This document shows, piece by piece, positions 34,681 to 43,703 of a stretch of 64,000 nucleotides of DNA. The DNA comes from Sedimentibacter sp. (GTDB taxonomy: Bacteria; Bacillota; Clostridia; Tissierellales; Sedimentibacteraceae). The translations under genes were made by a program, and so were the position numbers. The DNA lies in contig JAHDLA010000011.1 in NCBI GenBank assembly GCA_018436705.1, positions 62,001 through 126,000 on the forward strand, read 5' to 3'. Positions within the stretch are counted from its first letter, which is position 1. Each line of letters opens with the position of its first letter. The notes beneath the pieces were generated by a model. It was not told where the DNA came from, searched no databases, and saw only the letters and a list, made by a program, of their open reading frames with translations.

Positions 34681-37041
34681 TTACTTACTAGCTTTTTGAG
34701 CTTTTATAGCATTTAAGACTTTTTCCGGAGTTAACGGCATTTCTGTAAATCTTACGCCGATAGCATCATAAACTGCACTGAAGATTGCCGGAATAGTAGG
34801 CTGTATAGGACCTTCTCCTGATTCTTTTCCACCGTATGGAGCTGATGGGTCGTATGCTTCTACAATGTTAGCATCTACTTTAGGCATATCTCTAATTGTA
34901 GGCATCTTATAATCATGAAGTGAAGGATTAAGGAATCTTCCGTCAGGTGCTATCTGCATTTCTTCATACAGTGCCTGGCCAAGACCCATCTGGATTGAAC
35001 CGTGAACTTGTCCTTCAACGCTCATTGGGTTTATAGGCTGTCCACAGTCACCTGCTTCAGTTATTTTAACAACATTTATCTTTCCAGTATCAAGATCAAC
35101 ATCAACTTCTGCAACTTGAGCACTGAAACCAAATGTAGGTGAGTGTCCTATATTACCACCCTGCTGAATTCCCTTACGTCTAGGTGGAGTAAATTGTCCT
35201 GAGCATGAAAGCGGACCGTTTGATTGCATATACATATCAACAACTTCTGCCCAAGCAATTTCCTTACCTTTTTTACCGTGTCTTCCATGTCTTTCATAAA
35301 TTGAGTAGAAGTATCCGTCTTTAACAGCTATTTCATCGCCTCTGCATCTTAACATAGAAGCAGCTACCGGGAATAACTCTGCATTAACTTTTTCAGCTGC
35401 CTGTCTGATTGCCCAGCCTGTTGCAAATGTAAGACGGCTTGCAAATGTACCAAGGTCAAATGTAGATATTTGTGTGTCTCTAGGTACAACCTTAACATCT
35501 TCTGTTTTAACTCCAAGTGTTTCAGCTGCCATCTGTGCCATAACTGTATCAACTCCCTGACCTATGTCAGTAGCGCCGCAGTATAATGTAACACCATTCT
35601 CATCATCTATTTTAATAGTTGCAACTGTATGAGGTTTATATGAAAGATACAGTGTATATGAAGTACCTGAAATATAATATCCTCCTGACAAGCCTATTCC
35701 TTTTCCGTAAGGAAGTTTGCCAATTTTATCCATGTATCCTGATTTCTCAACTACTTCATCAAGACATTTCTTGTATTCAGAGTGAGGTACATACATCATG
35801 CTCTTAGCAGTGTATCCTGATTCAACAGAATTAAGTTTTTTAATTTCATAAGGAGTCATTCCGAAATGCACAGCAGCTTCATCAAGCAACTGCTCCATAG
35901 CAAATCTAGGTTGAACGCCTCCAAGACCTCTTTGAGCACCACATGTAGGTTTGTTTGTATAAACTCTCTTACCATCAAATTTTACGTTCGGAACAACATA
36001 TGGAAGGTGAACCATAGATGCAGTGTAGAACAGTACAACTACTCCCCAACCTGAGTATGCTCCTCCGTCCATTAAGTTGTTAAAGTCAACGGCAGTAATT
36101 TTTCCATTCTTATCAAATCCCATTTTAAATTTCATATAGCATGGGTGACGTCCGTTATTAGTTGCGAATACATCGCTTCTTTCATAAGTAATCTTAACAG
36201 GTCTTCCTATTTTCCTTGATAAAAGTGCAGAACAGAAGTCAGCTTGAGAAGCAACTCCCTTTCCACCAAAACCTCCACCTATTAGAGGTACAGTTATTCT
36301 TATTTTGTTCATAGGCATTTCCAGAACTTTAGCCAACTGCTGGTGAGTATAATGAGGAACCTGGCATGTTGCATAAAGATGAAGTTTTCCAGTATTCGGA
36401 TCAAAATCTGCTATAGCTGACTGTGGTTCGATAAATCCATGAGTTACATATGAAGAATAAAATTCTTTTTCTAATACATAATCAGATTCAGCAAGAGCCT
36501 TATCTGGATCTCCATAAACCTGAACACCTTCATAAGCTATATTGTTAGGATGATCTTCATGAATTCTTAAATCATCTCTTTTTACTGCTTCTCTTGGGTC
36601 TACAATAGCTTCCAAAACTTCATATTCAACTTTTATAAGTTCTAGAGCTTTTTCTGCTGTAGCTTCATCAATAGCTGCAACAGCTGCAACTCCTTCACCC
36701 CAGTTTCTAACTTTTCCAACTGCAAGAGCATGTTCATTTGCATTATGTGGTACTATACCATAAGCAACTGGGCAATCTTCTCCAGTTATTACACCTAAAA
36801 CACCATCTAATTTTAAAGCTTCACTGTAATCAATACTTTTTATATTGGCATGTGCATGAGGGCTTCTTAAAATTTTTCCGTAAACCATTCTAGGCAATAC
36901 CAAGTCATCAGTATATTGAACTTTTCCTGTAACTTTAGCAGGTCCATCCAATCTAGGTATGTTTCTACCTACTTCAGTAAATTCTCTATTATATTCTTTA
37001 TAATTGTTATATTTATTTGATACTTCATACAGTTTAGTCAA
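34681..37041 (-). CDS. Molybdenum hydroxylase large (Mo-binding) subunit, xanthine dehydrogenase family
   Basis: 786-aa large subunit of the xanthine dehydrogenase / 4-hydroxybenzoyl-CoA reductase / CO dehydrogenase superfamily. Seen: VGRNIPRLDGPAKVTGKVQYTDD (a typical entry motif, about residues 27-49), GGGFGGKG near 253, GAQRGLGG near 366, GATDIGQG near 493 and GGKESGEGP near the end, with Glu743 at the position of the base-acting Glu. Family members hydroxylate N-heterocycles or aldehydes, or reductively dehydroxylate 4-hydroxybenzoyl-CoA; the substrate is not fixed by these motifs. Followed upstream by the 2Fe-2S and FAD subunits, 3 and 2 bases apart. Confidence 0.92.
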   Translation of the reverse strand: MTKLYEVSNKYNNYKEYNREFTEVGRNIPRLDGPAKVTGKVQYTDDLVLPRMVYGKILRSPHAHANIKSIDYSEALKLDGVLGVITGEDCPVAYGIVPHNANEHALAVGKVRNWGEGVAAVAAIDEATAEKALELIKVEYEVLEAIVDPREAVKRDDLRIHEDHPNNIAYEGVQVYGDPDKALAESDYVLEKEFYSSYVTHGFIEPQSAIADFDPNTGKLHLYATCQVPHYTHQQLAKVLEMPMNKIRITVPLIGGGFGGKGVASQADFCSALLSRKIGRPVKITYERSDVFATNNGRHPCYMKFKMGFDKNGKITAVDFNNLMDGGAYSGWGVVVLFYTASMVHLPYVVPNVKFDGKRVYTNKPTCGAQRGLGGVQPRFAMEQLLDEAAVHFGMTPYEIKKLNSVESGYTAKSMMYVPHSEYKKCLDEVVEKSGYMDKIGKLPYGKGIGLSGGYYISGTSYTLYLSYKPHTVATIKIDDENGVTLYCGATDIGQGVDTVMAQMAAETLGVKTEDVKVVPRDTQISTFDLGTFASRLTFATGWAIRQAAEKVNAELFPVAASMLRCRGDEIAVKDGYFYSIYERHGRHGKKGKEIAWAEVVDMYMQSNGPLSCSGQFTPPRRKGIQQGGNIGHSPTFGFSAQVAEVDVDLDTGKINVVKITEAGDCGQPINPMSVEGQVHGSIQMGLGQALYEEMQIAPDGRFLNPSLHDYKMPTIRDMPKVDANIVEAYDPSAPYGGKESGEGPIQPTIPAIFSAVYDAIGVRFTEMPLTPEKVLNAIKAQKASK

Positions 37042-37044
37042 TTT

Positions 37045-37533
37045 TTACACCTCCCCTTTTGCAAGAGAATCCACATAGGATTCAACTGCTTCAAGAATCA
37101 ACACATATCCTGTACATCTGCATAGATTTCCTTCAAGAGCATGTTTGATTTCTTCCTCTGTCGGAGTAGGGTTCTTATCAACAAGAGCTTTAGATGACAA
37201 TACCATACCTGGAGTACAGAAACCGCACTGAACTGCTCCGTGATCAAGAAACGCCTGTTGAAGTGGATGCAATTCTCCTGTTTCCTGGTTTGCAATTCCT
37301 TCAATAGTAGTAATTTTTTTGCCTTCACAAGCAATAGCCAGCATTAAGCATGACAGTTGAGCTTCACCATCTACAAGAACAGTACATGCTCCGCAGTCTC
37401 CCTGACCGCATCCTTTTTTTGTACCTGTAAGTCCTATTTGCTTTCTTATTACATCTACAAGCAAGTCAGTTGCAGATACCAGAACTTCATATACATGATT
37501 ATTAATATCTAGTTTTACTATTTTTTTCTTCAT
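37045..37533 (-). CDS. Molybdenum hydroxylase 2Fe-2S subunit
   Basis: 162-aa small subunit with two [2Fe-2S] clusters: plant-ferredoxin-type Cys42, Cys47, Cys50 and Cys62 (GCGQGDCGACTVLVDG), and the helical domain Cys103, Cys106 (QCGFCTPGM), Cys138 and Cys140 (CRCTGY). All eight ligands are present, so it should be functional. It relays electrons from the molybdenum site to the FAD subunit. Confidence 0.95.
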   Translation of the reverse strand: MKKKIVKLDINNHVYEVLVSATDLLVDVIRKQIGLTGTKKGCGQGDCGACTVLVDGEAQLSCLMLAIACEGKKITTIEGIANQETGELHPLQQAFLDHGAVQCGFCTPGMVLSSKALVDKNPTPTEEEIKHALEGNLCRCTGYVLILEAVESYVDSLAKGEV

Positions 37534-37535
37534 TT

Positions 37536-38420
37536 CTACGCCTCCTTTGCAGCTTCATAAGCTTCTTTTACTAGTCTGCGTGCAAGAGCTGCTATTACAT
37601 CTTTTCTGTATTCAGCAGAAGCTCTAACATCAGAAATCGGCTTTGCTTCACCTTGTGCTGCTTCACCTGTTTTTTCAATTAGTTCCTCTGTAAGTTTCTT
37701 TCCTTCAAGGAGAGCAGGAACAGCCTTTGAAATCAGCGGTTTTATAGCAACTGATCCCATAACTAGCTTAACTTTTTTAATTGTTTCTTTATCATCTTCA
37801 AGCTGTATATTTGCTGCCATGTTGGCACAATCTATTTCCATTGCATCTCTTAATCCAATATGTCCGTAACGGCATGCTGAATTTTTTTCAGGTTCTGGAA
37901 GTTTAAATTTATATAGTATTTCTCCTTCTTTTAAATCGTTCCTTCTATTTCCCTGTATGAAATCTTCAATAGGCATTTCTCTTTCGCCTTCAAGGCTGGC
38001 AATAACTACTTTAGCTCCAAGTGCTGATAATGGAGCAGGTGTTTCAGCTGCTGGTGATGAGTGGCAGCAGTTTCCTCCCATAGTTGCCATAACTCTAACT
38101 TGATGTGAACCAAGCTGACTTGCTGCATAAGCAAGAGCCGGATATTTTGTTTTAAGGTCTTCTGATGACTCAATGTCCGCAACTTTTGTACATGCGTATA
38201 CCTCAGCACCCTTTCCTTCTTCATACGTAATGCCTTTAAGCTCATTAAGATCACTTATATCAATTACGTAGTCCGGTTTTATCATTTTCTCCTTCATCAT
38301 AATGACAAGGTCTGTTCCTCCGGCCAAGACTTTTGCCTTGTTTCCGTATTTTTTAACTAACTCCAAGGCTTCCTTTTTGTTGCCCGGTTTAAAATATTCA
38401 AATTCATGTAAAATATTCAA
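37536..38420 (-). CDS. Molybdenum hydroxylase FAD-binding subunit
   Basis: 294-aa FAD subunit (CoxM/XdhB type). FAD loops AGGTDLV (about 34-40) and ATMGGNCCHSSPAAETPAP (about 112-130) are clear, and the C-terminal CODH_flav_C part includes SDVRASAEYRKDV. It lacks room for the extra [4Fe-4S] loop described for the beta subunit of 4-hydroxybenzoyl-CoA reductase, which argues against that exact enzyme. First of the three hydroxylase genes. Confidence 0.93.
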   Translation of the reverse strand: MNILHEFEYFKPGNKKEALELVKKYGNKAKVLAGGTDLVIMMKEKMIKPDYVIDISDLNELKGITYEEGKGAEVYACTKVADIESSEDLKTKYPALAYAASQLGSHQVRVMATMGGNCCHSSPAAETPAPLSALGAKVVIASLEGEREMPIEDFIQGNRRNDLKEGEILYKFKLPEPEKNSACRYGHIGLRDAMEIDCANMAANIQLEDDKETIKKVKLVMGSVAIKPLISKAVPALLEGKKLTEELIEKTGEAAQGEAKPISDVRASAEYRKDVIAALARRLVKEAYEAAKEA

Positions 38421-38448
38421 TTAAGGCACCTCCTTCAATTTAAGTTAT

Positions 38449-39573
38449 TTATTTTAATAAATTGCCTGCTATAATTTTTTCAGGATAGTTATTTATACCA
38501 TCAAAGTTAAACAATCCTCTGAGATCTCTGAAATATCTTTCAATTTCTGCTTCTCTGCTGTATCCTGTTCCTCCGTGTATCTGAACAGCATTTGTACCAA
38601 TTTGGAATGCAGCTTTATGAGCAAACATTTTTAGATATGCAGCATCCTTAATATAATCACTGCCGTTTTCAACCTCCGCTACAGCATTATAGGTCAAAAT
38701 ATCAAGCGTATGCATTTCTGATGCCATTTCGGCAAGCATCCACTGAACAGCTTGAAGCCTTCCTATAGGCGATCCGAATTGAACACGCAACTTGCTGTGA
38801 TCAACAGTTTTTTCCAATGCTGCTCCGGCGATTCCAACTCCTACAGCTGCAAATGCTATATCTGCTCTTGACTGAATTTCAGCTGCGATCTTAATTCCGT
38901 CGTGTTCTTGTCCCAAAAGCTGAGCTTTTGCATTAGAAAATTCAACTTCTGCAGTTGGGAAAGATCTCAATCCTAGTTTGTCAATATTTCTTACTGATTT
39001 AATATCACTTGAATCTACAATAAATGCAGAATAACTATTTTTACCTTCTGTTTGACTGTCTTGAGCTATAACAACATATACTCCTGCTGCTCCACCGTTT
39101 GCAACAAAAGTCTTTTTACCTGTAAGCTCGTAACCATTTCCTTTTTTTACTGCTACTACTTTGTTTTCACCTGATCCTAAGGAAGCTCCCGGTTCAACAT
39201 AAGCATATGCTCCAAATTTGTTTCCTTTAATCATTTCTGGCAAATATTTCTTTTTCTGATCTTCTGTACCATATTTTAATATTGTCTGCTCGGCCATAAC
39301 TATGTGAGCTACGATTGAAGCAGCAACAGATCCGTTGCACTTCCCAAATTCTTCTGCCATTAATGCTACACTTGTAAATTCAGAATCCATGCCGCCATAT
39401 TCTTTTGGAATAGTAAGTCCAAAATAATTTTTTTCTGCAGCGCTTTTTATTACCTCTTCTGGAAATCTTGCGTTTCTGTCATCTTCATATGCTACTGGTT
39501 CCAGCTGAGATTTTGCAAAATCTGCAAATCCTTTTTTCATAAGTTTTTGCTTTTCAGTTAACTTCATTTTCAT
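38449..39573 (-). CDS. Acyl-CoA dehydrogenase family protein, divergent active site
   Basis: 374-aa flavoprotein of the acyl-CoA dehydrogenase fold. FAD-region AYAYVEPGASLGSGEN (usually TEPGAGSD), and VQIHGGTGYSREAEIERYFRD near the C-terminus are recognisable. The position of the usual catalytic Glu (YEG in its neighbour) reads FDG, with Asp358 aligned without gaps to Glu363 of the neighbour. So it may act on an unusual thioester, work as a reductase or use another base. Immediately after the canonical paralogue in the operon. Confidence 0.88.
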   Translation of the reverse strand: MKMKLTEKQKLMKKGFADFAKSQLEPVAYEDDRNARFPEEVIKSAAEKNYFGLTIPKEYGGMDSEFTSVALMAEEFGKCNGSVAASIVAHIVMAEQTILKYGTEDQKKKYLPEMIKGNKFGAYAYVEPGASLGSGENKVVAVKKGNGYELTGKKTFVANGGAAGVYVVIAQDSQTEGKNSYSAFIVDSSDIKSVRNIDKLGLRSFPTAEVEFSNAKAQLLGQEHDGIKIAAEIQSRADIAFAAVGVGIAGAALEKTVDHSKLRVQFGSPIGRLQAVQWMLAEMASEMHTLDILTYNAVAEVENGSDYIKDAAYLKMFAHKAAFQIGTNAVQIHGGTGYSREAEIERYFRDLRGLFNFDGINNYPEKIIAGNLLK

Positions 39574-39592
39574 ATCTACACCTCCCGCCTTT

Positions 39593-40735
39593 CTACTTTC
39601 TCAGCAATCCGCCTGCAATAACAAGCCTTTGAATCTGGTTGGTTCCTTCATAGATAGAAAGAATTCTTGCGTCTCTCCATACTTTTTCTATTTTAGAGTC
39701 TTTTGTATATCCGTAAGAGCCCATTATTTCCATAGCTGAATTTGCTACTTTCATTGCTGCTTCAGTAGTAAACAATTTTGTAACTGCTGAATGGTGGGAA
39801 TATGGTTGCTTACTGTCCTTCAAGAATGCTCCTCTGTGAACAAGCTGCCTTGCAGCTACTGTTGTAGCTTCCATTTCTGCAATTTTAAATGCTATAGCCT
39901 GTTGTTTGTGCAGAGGTTTTTGCCCTTCCATATGGTTCTTTACAAATTCTACTGTTAAATCTAATGCTTTCTGACAACATCCAACTGCCTGAGCTGCAAC
40001 CATTAACCTCCCTGAATCCAAGGTCTTCATGGCTATTTTCATGCCTTCGCCCTCTTCTCCAAGTCGTGCTGATACAGGAACATGCAAATCTTCTATTACC
40101 AATTCAACAGTCTGAGAACCTCTTATTCCCATTTTATCTTCTATTTTCCCAAGTTTTAATCCAGGGGTTCCGCCTTTTACTAGAAAAGCACTCAGACCCT
40201 TGCTCCCTAAAGTTCTGTCTGTAGATGCGAACACAACCATTGATGATTCCATATCAATGGCATATCCTCCCTGTGTAATAAAGCATTTGTTTCCATTCAG
40301 TATGTATTCGTCGCCTTTTCGATCTGCAGTTGTAGCAACTGCACCTGCATCTGAACCTGCTCCAGGTTCTGTAAGAGCAAATGCTCCGAATTTACCTTCA
40401 AGTATGGGTCCAAAGTGCTGCTTTTGCTGCTCAAGATTGCCCGCAATTAAAAGTGGATATGACCCAAGGTTATTGGCACCAAAGCCAGTAGCTATCCCTA
40501 CATCACCGTAGCCCAGTTCTTCCATAACTATTGCGCAGCTCTTTGTATCAAGTTCTATACCGCCTACAGCCTTCGGAGCCACTAAACATACAAGTCCTGT
40601 TTTGCACCATTCCTTAAAAAGCTCTTTTTGATATTCACCTTTATCGATTAATTCAAGATTTGGATCAACATGTTCTTTAACAAATGAACGTACTGTTTGT
40701 TGAAGCTCAAGCTGGCTCTCTGTGAAATCAAACAT
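39593..40735 (-). CDS. Acyl-CoA dehydrogenase
   Basis: 380-aa acyl-CoA dehydrogenase with canonical motifs: FALTEPGAGSDAGA (about 122-135), CFITQGG, MGIRGSQTVELV, MEIMGSYGYTKDS and SIYEGTNQIQRLVIAGG with catalytic Glu363. First gene after the sigma-54 promoter. Family enzymes oxidise acyl-CoA to enoyl-CoA, passing electrons to ETF; some clostridial complexes run in reverse with bifurcation. EtfB of the same cluster is a likely partner. Confidence 0.94.
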   Translation of the reverse strand: MFDFTESQLELQQTVRSFVKEHVDPNLELIDKGEYQKELFKEWCKTGLVCLVAPKAVGGIELDTKSCAIVMEELGYGDVGIATGFGANNLGSYPLLIAGNLEQQKQHFGPILEGKFGAFALTEPGAGSDAGAVATTADRKGDEYILNGNKCFITQGGYAIDMESSMVVFASTDRTLGSKGLSAFLVKGGTPGLKLGKIEDKMGIRGSQTVELVIEDLHVPVSARLGEEGEGMKIAMKTLDSGRLMVAAQAVGCCQKALDLTVEFVKNHMEGQKPLHKQQAIAFKIAEMEATTVAARQLVHRGAFLKDSKQPYSHHSAVTKLFTTEAAMKVANSAMEIMGSYGYTKDSKIEKVWRDARILSIYEGTNQIQRLVIAGGLLRK

Positions 40736-40768
40736 TTCTACTACCTTCCTTCCTTTTCTGCTAACAAG

Positions 40769-40786
40769 CTGTAAAGCTGTTTACAG
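40769..40786. promoter_or_regulatory. Third activator-like palindrome in the 5' leader
   Basis: CTGTAAA-N4-TTTACAG, sharing TGTAAA-N6-TTTACA with the two upstream sites, but lying between the sigma-54 start point and the first gene. Confidence 0.55.
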
Positions 40787-40820
40787 TTTATTGTTAATTT
40801 CATAACACATATATAAAAAT

Positions 40821-40838
40821 AAGCAATTAGCATGCCAA
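40821..40838 (-). promoter_or_regulatory. Sigma-54 (-24/-12) promoter
   Basis: On the minus strand TTGGCAT-N5-TTGCTT, with GG (40835-40836) and GC (40823-40824) exactly 10 bases apart, the invariant sigma-54 spacing. It lies about 85 bases before the acyl-CoA dehydrogenase start and downstream of an activator gene. The only gene-free stretch of about 300 bases here (40736-41039) is this control region. Confidence 0.85.
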
Positions 40839-40960
40839 TAAATAAATAATTCATTTTATCAAAATTGTTAGATAATAAACAAACATTCTAAATTAGTAGT
40901 TTTATTATTTATAAAATTATTTTTTATAAGACTATTTAAGTTAATTTTCTTATCAAAAAG

Positions 40961-40991
40961 CAAAAAAAAAGTGCACACACTCGTGTACACT
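40961..40991 (-). terminator. Terminator of the sigma-54 activator gene
   Basis: Minus-strand stem AGTGTACAC / GTGTGCACT (one G-T pair) followed by nine T. Confidence 0.8.
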
Positions 40992-41032
40992 GTAAACTTA
41001 TGTTTACACATTTTTGTAAACTTATGTTTACA
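40991..41032. promoter_or_regulatory. Tandem upstream activator sites
   Basis: Two identical 18-base palindromes TGTAAAC-TTAT-GTTTACA at 40991-41008 and 41015-41032, 24 bases apart, about 180-220 bases before the sigma-54 start point. Position and pairing are those of enhancer sites for a Fis-type activator. Confidence 0.78.
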
Positions 41033-41039
41033 CATTCTT

Positions 41040-42443
41040 CTAAAGATCTATATTATATTTTTTAATTTTTTGATACAACAAGGTCCTTGAAACGCCTAAA
41101 TTTTTTGCTGCCTTTGTCCTGTTATAACCGCATGATTTCAACGCATTTACAACCGCATCTTTTTCTATACTATGTTTTTTATCTGCCAGTGAAGCATCGG
41201 AGCTGCGAAATATTTCGCTAGAATCAGATTTGTTATCCCATTTATGAATATTCACAGTTTCTATTTTTTTAATATCATCCAAAGTAATACTTCTGCCCAT
41301 AGATACATTCATAGCTCTTTCGATTATATTCTGAAGTTCCCTTACGTTTCCCGGCCAATCCCTTTGTTTAAGATATGTCAAAGCTTTAGATGAAATTCCC
41401 TCTATAGGTCTGTCCAACTTTTTATTAAGTTTACATATTATGCTGTCTGCTAAATCTGGTATATCTTCTCTTCTTTTTCTAAGAGGAGGAATAACTATAT
41501 TTATTATATTAAGCCTGTAGAACAAATCATCTCTGAATTTGTTGTGCTTTACCATTTCACTAAGTGAAACATTAGATGCAGAAATAACCCTCGTATCAAT
41601 AGGTGTGCTCTCGCTTGATCCTATCCTTTCTATTTCTTTTTCCTGAAGAACTCTCAGCAGCTTTGGCTGGATGGTGAGATCCATTTGATTTATTTCATCA
41701 AGAAAAATACTCCCAAGGTGTGCCATCTCAAATTTCCCCCGTTTACCGCCTTTTTTTGCTCCCGTAAAGGTACCTTCTTCATATCCAAAAAACTCTGATT
41801 CCATAAGTGTTGCCGGAATGGCAGAACAATTAACCTTAACAAACGAAAAAATATTTCTCAAACTGCAGCTATGAATTGAATGAGCCACTAATTCCTTTCC
41901 TGTACCTGTTTCACCTTCTATTAGTACTGTCGAGTCAGATGCTCCTGCAAGATAAATGTTTTCTTTCAAGCGTTTTACTGCATCACTCTGGCCTATTATA
42001 TCATCTATAGAGTACTTAACTCCGCTTCTTTTTCGCATTTCTTTTTTAAGGAATTCATATTCCTCAGTAACAGCCTCCAGCCTCTCCGAAAATTCCAACG
42101 CCTTTTCTATACATGAAAAGGATGAAGAAATATAACAGCCAACAATATTATTTTTTTTATCATGTATAGGAATATAAGTCATAATCCCCGGCAGGCTTTT
42201 CCCATCTTTTCTTCTAATAAAAAAATCCGCAGTAAGCACTTTCCCCGATTTTATGGCTGATAATGCTCGCGACCCTTCAATAAGATCCTGATTGTACTTT
42301 CCTATGGCTTCTTTTTCAGATATGCCGGTATCTTCCTGCCATTTTTTATTTACATAAATATAACAGCCTTCTTTATCTGTTACAGAAACAATTCCCGATT
42401 GCTCAAATATAAGTTCAACAAATTTCATAGGTACATTAAACAT
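41040..42443 (-). CDS. Sigma-54-dependent activator with PAS sensor
   Basis: 467-aa enhancer-binding protein. PAS domain at about 5-115 (GIVSVTDKEGCYIYVN), short coil to 140, AAA+ domain with Walker A GETGTGKE (177-184), sigma-54 contact loop GTFTGA (224-229; the usual form is GAFTGA), Walker B SIFLDEI, and a Fis-type HTH at the C-terminus (YNRTKAAKNLGVSRTLLYQKI). The gene lies upstream of the cluster on the same strand, separated by a terminator, tandem palindromes and a -24/-12 promoter. It most likely activates the cluster when its PAS domain senses substrate or redox state. Confidence 0.93.
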   Translation of the reverse strand: MFNVPMKFVELIFEQSGIVSVTDKEGCYIYVNKKWQEDTGISEKEAIGKYNQDLIEGSRALSAIKSGKVLTADFFIRRKDGKSLPGIMTYIPIHDKKNNIVGCYISSSFSCIEKALEFSERLEAVTEEYEFLKKEMRKRSGVKYSIDDIIGQSDAVKRLKENIYLAGASDSTVLIEGETGTGKELVAHSIHSCSLRNIFSFVKVNCSAIPATLMESEFFGYEEGTFTGAKKGGKRGKFEMAHLGSIFLDEINQMDLTIQPKLLRVLQEKEIERIGSSESTPIDTRVISASNVSLSEMVKHNKFRDDLFYRLNIINIVIPPLRKRREDIPDLADSIICKLNKKLDRPIEGISSKALTYLKQRDWPGNVRELQNIIERAMNVSMGRSITLDDIKKIETVNIHKWDNKSDSSEIFRSSDASLADKKHSIEKDAVVNALKSCGYNRTKAAKNLGVSRTLLYQKIKKYNIDL

Positions 42444-42818
42444 AATTTAGCCTCCATTAATGGTTCTATATTTTATGCATTTGTATTTTTGATTTTGTTA
42501 ATATATTATCACCTATTTTTTGCAAATGGAAGTCTAATTTTATTTTTGTGTCAGGTTCTTCAGTAAAAATCTCATGCTGAAAAAGGCTCAAAGCTAGCTG
42601 GATGATGAGTTTCAAACAAAAAAATTTCCAAAAAACTATTTATTAAATTTTTTAATGTTAATGTTTTAAATTCTATTTTTTTAAATCGCCCGCAAAGAAA
42701 TATTATTATATTTTATGTATTAAAATACAAAATAAAGACTTTCACAATTTCATTGGAAAGTCTCTTATAAAATTTATATTGTTTGTATAATTTTACAATA
42801 AATAAAAATTCAGAATAG
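42444..42818. other. Intergenic region without a gene
   Basis: 375 AT-rich bases between the activator and hslO. They hold the activator's ribosome binding site and the hslO terminator (42736-42763); I see no further gene or clear promoter. Confidence 0.6.
42736..42763 (-). terminator. Terminator of the hslO operon
   Basis: AGACTTTC / GAAAGTCT stem with a 12-base loop, followed on the minus strand by TTATTTTG. Confidence 0.6.
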
Positions 42819-43703
42819 TTAATTTTCTTCAATAAATTTTAAAATATTCTTTAACTTTTCACCTTTAAAAACATATTTTTCATTACAAAAATGGCATACT
42901 GTTTCTATTTTTTCGTCCTCTTCTATCAGCTGTTTCAAATCATCTTTGCCTATAGTCATAAGCGCCTGCTCCATTCTCTCTTCAGAACAATCACATTTAA
43001 ATCCAACTGGAATCTTACCCGTTATTTCAATATCAAAGCTGTTGAAAATTTCCTTTGCAATCTTTTCGACATCATAATCATTTTCAAAATATTCAGAAAC
43101 CGATTTAAGGCTTCCCAACACCTCTTCAAGTTTTGCCAAGTCTTCTTCTTCAATAAACGGAAGAGTCTGAACTATAAAACCGCCTGCAGACTTGACACTA
43201 TAGTCTCTGTCAATTAATACACCTAGCGCTACAGCAGAATTTTGCTGTTCAGACTGACAGTAATACATAGCTATGTCATCCCCTATTTCTCCTGTAACAA
43301 TGTCTGTACTGCCTACATAAGGATCTTTTAGTCCTAAGTCCATCATTACCGTAACTTTGCCGTTAACTCCTACTGCTCCGCCCACATCAAGCTTGCCATT
43401 TGGTTTCAGCGGTAAATCAACATTTGGATTATCAACATATCCCTTTACATGCCCTCTATTGTCAGACACTGTAAGAATAGTACCTATTGGACCTCCGCCA
43501 TTTATATTTATGGTGAGCTTATCCTCTTCATTTTTCATCATATAACCCATCATCATTGCCGCAGTCATAGTCCTTCCCAATGCAGCCGATGCTGTAGGTG
43601 TAGTATTGTGACGCCTCCTTGCCTCTTCAACCGTATTCGTTGATTTAACCATAAATAATCTGAATGTTTGCTTCTTATCTATTGCTCTTATCATATAATC
43701 CAT
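42819..43703 (-). CDS. hslO: Redox-regulated chaperone Hsp33
   Basis: 294-aa Hsp33, a holdase switched on by oxidation. The C-terminal zinc switch is present: Cys237, Cys239 (KCDCSEE), Cys270 and Cys273 (CHFC). The N-terminal domain shows TASAALGRTMTAAMMMGYM (about 37-55). Its ATG overlaps the stop of the methyltransferase gene (TAATG). Protects proteins during oxidative stress, useful to an anaerobe exposed to air. Confidence 0.95.
   Translation of the reverse strand: MDYMIRAIDKKQTFRLFMVKSTNTVEEARRRHNTTPTASAALGRTMTAAMMMGYMMKNEEDKLTININGGGPIGTILTVSDNRGHVKGYVDNPNVDLPLKPNGKLDVGGAVGVNGKVTVMMDLGLKDPYVGSTDIVTGEIGDDIAMYYCQSEQQNSAVALGVLIDRDYSVKSAGGFIVQTLPFIEEEDLAKLEEVLGSLKSVSEYFENDYDVEKIAKEIFNSFDIEITGKIPVGFKCDCSEERMEQALMTIGKDDLKQLIEEDEKIETVCHFCNEKYVFKGEKLKNILKFIEEN

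Noticed and set aside
34681..38420. 4-hydroxybenzoyl-CoA reductase
   Set aside because: The FAD subunit appears too short for the extra [4Fe-4S] loop of that enzyme; kept as a generic molybdenum hydroxylase.
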